From the NCBI RefSeq assembly GCF_037392515.1, contig NC_090288.1:59257673-59321672 (forward strand): 64,000 bases of DNA. The letters are read 5' to 3'. This document shows, one piece after another, positions 48,301-60,300 of the stretch. The first letter of the stretch is position 1, and each line of letters opens with the position of its first letter. This DNA is from Haliotis asinina (lineage: Eukaryota; Mollusca; Gastropoda; Lepetellida; Haliotidae). The notes beneath the pieces were generated by a model, which saw only the letters and a program-made list of their open reading frames with translations, was not told the DNA's origin and did no database searches. The position numbers were made by a program, and so were the translations under genes.

Positions 48301-51300
48301 ATTCAAGCCGGCTAAAAACAAGTCCGTTCCACCTTATGACGAAGGTAAGGTTTACTGCGGGCGTCTGTCAGGTCGCTGTGGAACATATTATTTGTCTGAC
48401 GACGCAAGAAATAAACCAGCGCTGAATTGCAAACCCCTTGCTGCTTCCTATATATTCTCACTGGATTTGACCTCAGTGAAATATTCAAGAAGCTTCGATT
48501 TTCTATTCCAGAATTTCCTTATTGAATCAGCTGAATTGATCAATCACAGTCCTGTATGTTTATCAGAGTATGTTATGCAAAAAGACTACATTGACTGTTG
48601 ATTAGAAGCGTGTCCTACGTGTTCTCTGTTTGTTTATGAAAACGAACAAGCAATCAATGGTGATGGCCATTGATTGACGTACAATTGACTGCAAACCAAT
48701 TTCCCTGTTGCATACAAATTCATACAATTATAAGGGGCTTCATCTGTTCCAGACTGTTCATCTAATATAACAGAGGTGGGACACAAGTTGAGCAGTCCGG
48801 TATTCAATGAAGACTTTTATCGCCAACGGAAAAGGTGCCGGACCTCCATTCGTGCACCCGCAAATCATAGGGTCATCCTAAATATTGAGACGTTCGACCT
48901 TGAGGAAAGCTTTGACTGCATATATGATTATGTGAACATCACCTACCAAAGCCAAAAAGGTCCGATGTTGATAGGCATCGTAAATGTACATACACTGTAT
49001 TAAACTAGTAAATCACCTCTAATGAGCACATCTATTGGCAAACAAGGATGAGTTGAGCACCGACATGACAACTGACCCGTATTAACATGTATGAGCGCCG
49101 CTCACTGGCGCTTGCCTTTGCCATCGGGGCCCAGGTTGTCTGTGATGAAGTGCAGTGCGATGTGTGAAACATGTGGCTGTCTCAGAAAACTCCTACGCAC
49201 TGAATCAATTTCATCGGCATGTATTGCACGTGCACTAGACTACATCTACTTTAACTCTCTCCAAATTGCTCATTGCCGTGCACCAAATACATCTCGAAAA
49301 CTCGTTCTCTACGTCGGTCGAACTTACCCTTGTTTGCCAGGATATGGTGCCACGTTTATTTAATAAGTTCGATCTTCAGTAACCAGTTCTTTTCGCAAGA
49401 AGGCAACTAACAGGTTCGAGTGGTCAGACTTGGTTCACATCGTTTACCAAATGGGTCGATGGTCATAGTGTTGATTGCCCCACAAACAAACATACTTAAA
49501 GAGAAGTTGTGATTAATACTGGCATATGTCGTGTGTATATGGACGTCATCATAAATAGCGCACCGCCCACTTTTTCACGAAGTTAAATAGTACCTTCAAC
49601 CCCATAAAAATGGTGCTTTAAAAGCGAATTAAACTGTTTATGTGGCCTCGTGGGAGAGTTCAGTCAGAAAATTGACACGATATCAAATATGAACACCAAC
49701 TGGGCACTTAATTGTAACAAAGACTAAAATCACCGTAAATTAAGGTGAAGTAAGTATAGCTGCCGGGGCCATTACTGCATACACGTAACACAGCTGGCTA
49801 ACGTAGTATCGGGTGTAACCGCCTCGCGCTTGGATAACGTTTTCTACACATTTTTAAAACATTGTTTGGGCGTGTAGATAAAAGCTCATACTGGAACATA
49901 ATTTCGAGAATTATTTCATCGTACAAATTTGATACTGTACATAACTTTTCACCGAACACAATCTGTCTGCTTAAAGCATCCCTAAACAGAACACGATATG
50001 GTGAAACGCGTGATTCTATATAAGTAGGTTTTCCACTGGTTCCTGTTTATACTTGAAGCCACGTTTCACCGATCAGTTCACATGGATGACAATTCTTCCT
50101 CCCTCACTCCTGCATACTGTGACAGGTGAAGAGACGACAGTACGGATGTGTGGTTACCAACGACGGAACTCCCTCTGCTTTGAGTCTGGGAACAACCACT
50201 TGATCTTAGATTTCTCCTCCGACCGGATGTACGAGAGGAGCGGGTACAGGGCCACCTACCGGTTTGTTCCAGATAACGAAACGGGTGTCAGTGAGTAGAA
50301 TCTACTGATAGCGACTGGTTCATTCAAAGCAGCGCATGTATCTTGCCCCCATCGCCACAATATTGGACTGTAAGATAAACTATATCATGAGTGGTGCGGC
50401 CAAAACGTTTACGGCAATTGGCAGCATATGTTATAGATTTGTTTATGTCATGCTGTGAGCGTATGTGTGCAAGTTTGACTGGGTATGTATCTGTATGTGT
50501 CCGTGTATCTCTGTATCTGTCTCGTAAATACCCGTGTCATTCCGGCACGCCGGATGGCGTCTGGTACCCCTCTGGTGACCATCTTTACGACTGTGTCCTG
50601 TGTAAGCGCAAACCGGCTTGGAGATGAAAATAATCTAGTGCTGTTATCAAGGAAAGATAACTCTGAATATCCTACATCCCGTGGGACAACAACAGTACGA
50701 TCATTCCCTTTGCACCATCAGTGTTGAAAATTGTTCATCCTTTAGCTCAAAGTTTATGTTTAAATTGCGCTTTGTATAGTTAAAGCGAGGTTTCAAAGTT
50801 CAACGGTATCGCCATTTTCCGCGTTGTACTACGCGTATTGTTTTGCAACGATTCTTGGCAATGAAGGCGTATGAGGGGGGTACGAGTCTTCTTGTAGGTC
50901 ACGGAAAGAGACGAGTAGTTACGTATGGCTCTGTCTGACCTCCACCTTTTATTGTTGATACCTCAGAACATGTAAGTGAAATCAATTAGACCTAAGACAA
51001 CAATGTTCCAGTCTGCAACACGCCTTCCTGTGACAGCCGCTGCAATGGCTACTGCTACAGTAAAGGCAAGGGGGACTTCCTCTGCGCATGCCCGGGAGGG
51101 AAAGTACCTGACGATTGTTCTTTAAACGTGAGTACTGACAAACTTACTCTCATCCACTCGTCCATTCTAATCGAACAAGCAGGCTTTATGTTCCAGGATG
51201 AAAGTCTTATGAAAGCATTTTAGAAACAGTTTGGGTACAGTAAGACTTTCCCATAGTGCTTGTTTACCATAACGCGGAGAAAATATCACTGTAGAGTTGT

Positions 51301-54300
51301 CCATTCGGACTGATCGACTACACGAGCACTGTTCTTTAGTGAAGCATGAGTCTTTTTTGTGAGTTAGTTCGATATTATGCATATTTTAGTGATATTCTAG
51401 CATTACCACAAAGCGTCAAGCTGAAATCCGTCCATATTGTACCAATTCTGCCCTTATGGGTGTCCGCGCCTGATGACGCCCATTTGTCAGAAGAGAACCA
51501 GTTGTCAAACTTTCATTTTCGTGGAATTGGTGGTGGCTGAGTGGGTTAGATCTCAGACTTTGTGTGATGACAATTCGGTATACGAGTTTGAGAGCTTTGG
51601 CTCGAATCTCAGACAATATTCAACCTAACAAATGAAACAGAAGATGTACTCGAATGTGTGATCAAAAATATAACATATACTCTACGTATGATCATATTTG
51701 AAATGATGGCATTGTGTATTCATCGTGTCAAGAATAAATGACCAGAGGTCATCATAGGTATAGGAATGTGTAATGTTAACCTTCTTCTTTAGGCAGAAGG
51801 TGAACTGATTTTCATGTAGTGTTGCTACTTGTGTTCACACAAGTTAAGTCACACAGACAGTCTTTATGTCAAGCAATCTTAATCTTAGCGCTCATATTAA
51901 TTTTCACATTCCAGCAAATAAGGTTACAGACAGGGGTGTATTCACAACCGCAGGATACAAATGAGTAGCAAATGAGTCATAGTTCCGAGTTAAAACAATC
52001 AATGACAGTGTTCACATACAAATGGTTGTTTACACAGTAGGCCTTACGAAAACGGTTCACTTGAGATTGGCTAACAAAAGTCTCTGTCAAAGTGTATGGG
52101 TATTATTACAAGGTTATGGCACGTGTATTCAAAGCGAATGACACAGACATCATGGAATTTAGAAATAGTAACAATAAATAAATGATAACGAAATTTACAG
52201 CACGAGCGTACACCCGCAAAGTGTCCTATAAGAATGATCAAACCGGAGTATAATGTTTTTGAAAGACAAATCAAGTAACTTCAAGCGACATGAAGTATTC
52301 AACCCATTTGTTACACGCGGGTGGAAACTCGTCACAAGCAATAACGTTATCGTTCTTGAACTTGGGTTCTTGAAATTAAGACTTTGAATACATCTTCTTA
52401 AATGTGATAATGTCTTGGTTTGAAAAAATGCATTAATGTCAATTACTTCTGAGACTGCTTTCTTCATATTTCGTAAGAATACAGGTTTTCATTATCTTTT
52501 CTGGCTTTCCATTCCGTAAAATCTCGAGCAAGGTTTTGTTTAGGACCGTGATAAATGTTCGAGGGGGATTGGGAAAAATGGAGAAAATATGTGGTATATG
52601 TGGCACACTACAGCAACCCGCATAGGTATACCTCATACTACGTCACGGAGGCGCGCCCCTTTGATTGGTTGAAATTTCGTTAGCTTGAGAGAAGTGTGCA
52701 CTGTTGTCAAAAAAGGTCGAGTTAAGGTAATTAAATGTCGAAATGAGTAGTTCTAATGACGAGGGTTTCATTTACAAAGAGGCCATTAATTGATTTATGT
52801 TTTGTACCCCCCTAGAGTATATGTGATCTTTAAGATCAACCTGTTATTCCAGTTCTTCATTGAGCCGCTCATAAGTTTAGGAATGGTAACCGAGTTCCGA
52901 AACTTTCTTTTTTCAATGTCACTGGAAGTCTACAAATGTTCATAAAAAGATTTCATCCCCATTGTTTCTAATAAGCGAGGCAATCAATCTAGTGGTGTAG
53001 TCTTGATTCTCAAGGCGATAAAAATACTTAGTAGGTTTTTCACGTTCTTCAAACAACTGGGTCTTAGTTCCAAAATCAGACTCGTTGAACTGGTCATCCT
53101 TAATAGTTTCCAATTTGAGTTTACCAGCTGACAGATTTTAAAAGCTGTTCATCAGTCTGAAAATTACTTCGTATTTCATCCTCTTTTCCTTAATACTGGT
53201 TTAAATCAGTAGACTGATTAATTCTCAGTGATGTATTAAAGTTCCAGTAGCCTTTTCCACCAGTCTTGCAGAATTAGCAAGAAAGCGTTAGTGTAAAAGC
53301 TGAATGGTCAGATTTGTATCCATGGGGAATGTCAGAGGACACAGCAAAATTTGCAATATCTCCAGAAACCAGGAAATAATCAATTCTTACTTGTCCAGGA
53401 ATTCCCTTCCACCAAGAAAAAATCTTGGAACTAGATTCTAACTCTACTTCAATGTCAATATCCCGAAGACAGATTACCGAACAATTTTCTTTCCCGCCAG
53501 ATGTTCACAGCTTCTTTCCGTTCAGGCTAGGCCCCTACAGTTAACAAAGGCAATTTTGATATTACTTCACATTAAAATCATGTATTTGGTACACTGTTAA
53601 ATGGATTGAGATAACCTGATATTGTGGAATTTGCAATATTAGAAACAAACAAGAAAGTAAACAAATGTATAACAGCAAAAATTGCACCGGATCGGTGTAC
53701 AAACCCTCTGAGGATGTATAATACTGGGCGAAAATATGACATACACAATAGACCTAGTAGGAAGATCAAACAAATGCAAGAATATGGTGTATGTGTGGTA
53801 TTGAGGTGAAATACAGATCAACCTATAGTCACAATAACCCAAAAAGACTGTCACCAGAGACTGTTGATAAACAAGTGTACACAACCCAAATACAAAGCGT
53901 GACATATTCTGTCATGTGCACCTAGAAAGCTGGTACACGTCACGTACAGGAATTATTTTATCAGTGTATACGAGTTGCTATAAGAAAGCATACACGACAT
54001 TGCTAGAAACTAGCACCTACGCGGTTGACCTTCATATAGGATCAACAAAAAGGCATTGAAGCCATATCGTTTAACGGGTTCAGTTACACACAAGTTTATT
54101 TGCAAAAAAACACGTAGTCAGCATATCCCGTACAAAATGAGGCGCACACAACCCAAAAACCTAAAAGGTGGGCTAACTTACGTACATTGGTAAAGAGTTT
54201 CACTGTGGCATGATTCATATTCGCTATCGAAAATGCTTATTCCAAATCGCACCTACACAACTGACCTAGTTGTACGATCGAAGCCACACAACATTACGCT

Positions 54301-57300
54301 TCATGCCTGGTAATGGAATGAGAGCTCGTATCATTTTCTTTTGATTGGTGTTTAACGCCACACGCAGCAATATCATTTCGGCTGCATAAACATACTAGAA
54401 CAGTACTCATCGGTGGATACAGGAATTTTGAAAGGAAGGGGTTCAGGTGGTTCGAACCTCCTGAACCCAGCCTATGGATCCGCCAGTAGTACTGTACAGT
54501 ATAGTGATGGTAACATCCAGGACCACCTGCTGGGATACTATGACACATCATTAACTCACCGAGCCTGACCAGACCAGCTCGGGGCGGTGGTGTACCCTTG
54601 TGGTCAAAGCATTCGATCGTCACGCCGAAGACCCGAGTTCGATTCCCCACATTGGTACAATGTGTGACGTCCATTTCTGGTGACCCGTGGTGATATTACT
54701 GGAATATTGTTTAAACGACGCCTCATTCACTCACTACCAGCAGCACCAAGCGTTGAGGGAGTGTCGTCACCTATTATTATTAATATTAACAGTGCAGAGT
54801 TACCTCCCTTGGAATGTACCTTATACAATAAACTGCCAAGAAGTGATATACCTGGAAGCGGTGTTGTAAACACCCTCTAGGACGGTGGAGTAGCCTACTG
54901 GTTAAAGCGTTCACTTGTCACGCCGAAGACCCGGGTTCGATTCCCCATATGGGTTATATGAGTGAAACCCAGCCATTCCTGGTGTCCCCGTGATATTGCT
55001 GGACCATTGCTAAAAGGGGCGTACAATCATACTTACACTCTCGATCACGTACATACTCTTCCGCTATTTCAGGTGACTTGGACGGAAACAGAGAAGAACA
55101 AGACGACGTATGAACGATCAAAGGTTTCGCTAGACTGCTCCGTGAACCACCCGTACGCCGTCACCGTGTGGTGAGTACACACGACCTGTCTGTACTACTG
55201 TCGTACTGATTATTCCTTTATCTTAAATGACATGACATGAGACGCTGGGGCAGCATCCGCTGTACAGCCTTCCTCCTCTACGACGGCTGCCTAAAAAGAT
55301 CAATAACAGGAAATACCATCCATAGAAATATCTTTCAATGATTATCGTTATGAAAATAGTGTCATCGACAATATCGGAAACAAACGTTTGTGACAGAATA
55401 AACTTTTTTAGTTAGTCAATAAATACAGAAAGTTAATATATTCAAAGGCTACATCTTGATTGTGTTTAGAATTGTGTTTTGTTAGTAATCCGTGCATAAA
55501 CATTTCACCACTCACGGTTTGTGACCCGCAAAGGTCCGGGGTAGAATAGGTCTTCAGCAGCCCATGCTTGCCATAAAAGGTGACTATGCTTGTCATAAGA
55601 GGCGACTAACGGGATCGGGTGGTCAGGGTGGTTGACTTGGTTGACACATGTCATCGGTTCTCAAATCGATGCTTATGCTGTTGATCACTAGATTGTCTGG
55701 TCCAGACTCGAGTAATTACAGACTGCCACCATATAGCTGGAATATTGTTGAAAGGAGCGTAAAACTAAACTCACTCACGAGTGACTTGACATTTATTCAT
55801 TTATTCATTTCTTTAAGACTTTCTCCGCCCTCTGTTTATTCAGAGTCTGTAAGTCGGCATAACCATCTGGCTTGTAATATGTAAAATGAGATTTTTGCGT
55901 TGACAATGTGAAGTGTCGGTGTTTAGGGAATACTTCTTACGCAGTTGAAGATGAGAGAAGCGCAACTGATGATTTTAATAAGCAAAATGTTCCACTTTAA
56001 CCGTCCCAGGGAGTTCAACGACACCCTGCTGCCTGACGATACGATGCCACATGTCAAGGTGAATGACTTCACCATTACCCTGGATGGGGTACGGCGGAAT
56101 GACACTGGCAGATATACATGTACAGTACTTGCCGGGGAATGGTTCAGATCACGAACTATATGGCTTACCGTCAAACCGGGTAAGCTGTAATTACCTCTCC
56201 TGTGTGTTTCTTTTGTTTTTTGTAAAGTGATTTCTGTATTCCAAGATTTTGAAAATAATTCGATAATGGCACACAATGAAATATGCATGGGTTAGATACT
56301 TTGATATTTGTCTTGTCATTGAAAGAACTATCCACTGACTCTTTGCAATCAATCGTATATTCATTGATGGAGATTTATTTAATTTATGTTGCTACCAGTG
56401 AGTGAGGGAGTGAGTTTAGTTTTACGCCACACTCAGCAATATTCCAGCTATATGGCGGCGGTCTGTAAATAATCGAGTCTGGACTAGACAATCCAGTGAT
56501 CAACAACATGAGCATCGATCTGCGCAATTGGGAACCGATGACATGTGTCAACCAAGTCAGCGAGCCTGACCACTCGATCCCGTTAGTCGCCTCTTACGAC
56601 AAGCATAGTCACCTTTTATGGCAAGCATGGGTTGCTGAAGACCTATTCTACCCCGGGACCCTCACGGGTCATGTTGCTACCAAGTTAATCAAAGATCAGA
56701 CAAAAATATTTTTACATGACATAGATGAATGTTTAAGTGCAGCTTTGGGCACCGTGGTTGAGTTGTTTGGATTTATGATTCATTTATTAATGCTAAAATG
56801 TTGATAATACAAATAAGTTGTGACATAAAAAGATTATAATATGCAAAACATGAGTTAAAATAGCTGTGCCCAACAACATGCTTAGTAATTTGCTTTTTTT
56901 AAATCAACTCACAAACAATTTTTGAGATTTAGGGCAAATTAGGAATTGAGGTATTGTGTCTATTTTATTTTCCAAACGGGACTGGTTGGCAAAACTAATC
57001 TGTCTAATTGTATTGTTTGGATTTTGAAGTTGTTCAGTTTCTACAAATATGGTGAGTGAGTTTAATTTCACGCCGCACTCAGCAATATTAAATATATATG
57101 GCGGCGGTCGGTAAATAATCGTGTCTGGATCGATCTACGCAAATGGGAACCGATGACATGAGCCACCCGATCCCGGTAGTCGCCAGTTACGACATGAGCC
57201 ACCCGATCCCGGTAGTCGCCAGTTACGACATGAGCCACCCGACCCCGGTAGTCGCCAGTTACGACATGCATGGGTTACTGAAGACCAGTATTCTATTCGT

Positions 57301-60300
57301 TGTGTAACATGAAGGGTCACATATAACTGTAGGTCCCAACAAGCATAGCAGATATAGTAACAGATATGTCAGTGGGCTGTACCTGTTTGCCTGATATAGA
57401 TAGGTATGTACACCTACATTCTATTTAGCCAACTATCCAAAATACAAATATGTGTACTACACTGACATAAACAGTAAAACCTGTTTCTCGGGTAAACGTT
57501 TATAGGGTTATCCACTGACATAAATTGAAAATCGCAGAAACAAAAATTAAAAAGACAACCTTTTGCCCGTTGGGGCCTTGTCTCGCGTGGAAACAGTTTT
57601 ATAGAGAAATGTAGGTGTATATACTCTACCCAAGTACCTTTTATTGGTACTAGGGTAGGGTCCATACACCATATGTCTTTCTTAAAATGTTTCTAAGTGA
57701 GACACGCCCCCGTGCTTTTGCCATCAGTTGCACCACCTGATACGTTAAAGAAGTAGAGCAATGTTAGCTTTTATACCTGTCGACCAGCCCCCTTTTCCAA
57801 ATACTGGATGAGACACTTTGGTTTTACGTCGAGTTTTAGCAATATTCGAGCACCTGAAATAGCTTTCACTCATTGCACCCATGGGGGGATCGAACACCTT
57901 CGGCGTGACGAGCGAACGCTGTAAATACCGCCCATCTGCTGGACAAAATAATAAGTGTTCGTTCTCCCACACAGATGACAGACAGTGTGGAGTTTCATCA
58001 AGCAAGATAATCGACCCGAATATCAACGCTGCTGGGAAGAAGGTTGCCGGGGAAAATTCAACAAATGCCCCTGATTTCATCCCTTGGCAGGTCGTCCTTT
58101 GGAATGTATCTAAGGCAAGGAATAATAGTGAACACTGAGCAATACTGGTCCATTTACGATAGTAACGTTCTAGAATTACGTCGCCTGTCACGTACACCGA
58201 GTGCTTATGACATGTTGAAAATTGTTTTGATTGCATGAGATATTCGCATACTCGATATGCTATTCACTGACTGGGAATACATAAGGCCATCGACTACAAG
58301 TGACAAAATACATTCTCACACAAACGACTCTTTAGTTAACACTAACCTCTGACATGTTCCAGGAGTCTGTCCACTGTGGGGGTGTGTTGATAACAGACCG
58401 ACACGTCCTCACAGCGGCACACTGTGTGTATGGAGGATATAATCTAACGACTATCAGAGTGTCGATGGGAACGAGATCTTGTAAAGGTAAGGGAGGTGAG
58501 AGGAGAGGTATTGTTCGCTTTGTGACGCACCCAAGATTTGATAAAACGACTCTGAAGTACGACTTTGCAATTCTGGAACTGGAACGACCGGTCCAAAACC
58601 TGTCCAAGTCTATCTACCCGATTTGTCTACCTACCTCGAAAGTCTGGTCGAGCATCACAACTGGCCAAAAGGCTATTGTTTCCGGTTGTGGCAAAGATTC
58701 CCATGGCCGTCTGCCTGACTGGCTGCGCATGGCAGACATTCCTCTTGTAGCGCGACCGAAGTGTAAGGACGAGCAGAGGAAGAACAGAAGAACCTTTTCA
58801 GACGACATGTTCTGTGCAGGCTACAACAGCGACAACATCGGGGACGCATGTGAAGGGGATAGCGGCGGACCACTGGCTGTGAAAGTGGACAATCACTGGT
58901 CTCTTATTGGACTGGTGTCTTTCGGTCAAGACTGTGCCAAGAATGGCAGTTACGGTTTCTACGCCAATGTGTCTCACGCTCTACCCTGGATACAGACCTT
59001 TGCAGGTATGATTTAGTCAACCCTCGACGTCAGTGAAAATAGTGTATATGTTGCATGCTTCCAGGTTGTGGTATTCAATATTGCCATGTGGTACGAGAGG
59101 TCTCAGTTCATGCGGGATAAGTAGGTTCGGTTTTCCAACTCGCGAGCAAATGGTCTTGTTCTTTGGCTCCACTAATCATGACATATGCAATAATCTTGCA
59201 AACTCTGTATTTTCTGCCGCTAAGAAACATGATTCCTTTATCAAAGGGATATCTTGGAAATAATGTTTTAGTTACATGAACGTCCTTAATGTACGTGTAT
59301 TCATATACAACGCTCATGTCACACTTGCCCTTCATCATGCTTTGTACTTGTATAATTCACCGCTGATCCCTTTCAGTGGAATAAAACAGTTATACTGTTA
59401 GGTGCCATTGATGCTGTGGGTGGAACAGTGCTCCAAGCGGCCATATGCAGCGGCCTCTAAATAAGTCTTCATAAATAAAAGGTTCCAGCTTCCGACCAGG
59501 TCACGGGTTCTAAAACAATTTTGTTTTATATAATGTTCTACATGCCTGGGTAGTGTTATGCCTTTTTGATGGAGTCAAAACTACAAACATGCCGAAAATA
59601 TCCTGCCACGGCATATCACTTGCGAAAATGTGTTTCTCACACAATTATTATCACTATTCGTATTGTTACTATGGTTATCATTGTTATTTAGGATCATGTG
59701 GTAAAACCCGGTTTATCGAAGAGAACTACAGCGCTGGGAGGATTATCAACGGATACCAAGCCCTTCCAAAGCAGTTCCCATGGAGTGTAGCAGTGGTCGA
59801 TAAGAATACCAACGTGTTCTGTAGTGCCACCATCATCAGTGATTCGTGGCTCTTGACAGCTCGACACTGTTTCGATCGGTAATATCTCATCCAGATGCCT
59901 ACCTTTCGCCCTACATCAACACGCAGCAACGTTAAACCTTGAATTGATCTTACCCTTTAGCATTAACGTTTAAGTGGATCGACTTGGACATGTACTTTGG
60001 GACCGTAACGTGGGACACTAACGCCCATTGCGCCCTTAACCGCTATACAAGTCGCTTACCTTGGCCAGACGAATCCATATCCCAGTTGGTATAACCAGTC
60101 TCCTGCTTCTGAATTTCAAGTCGTAATTTTTAGCTTTTCTCCCAAATTCACCTCATACGAGTTAATATTCCTGGATGAAATACCGTCTAAAGCGGCCCAA
60201 AACTCACCCACTCGTTATTTTATGACCTCGTTCACACGCAACGTCACCATTTCAAATGTTGGTTAGACTTCAGTAATGTTTTGGTGACATGTGAGAGTAA

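Noticed and set aside
58044-58238. Short frames overlapping the activation exon
   Set aside because: Out of register with the phase-consistent protease exon.
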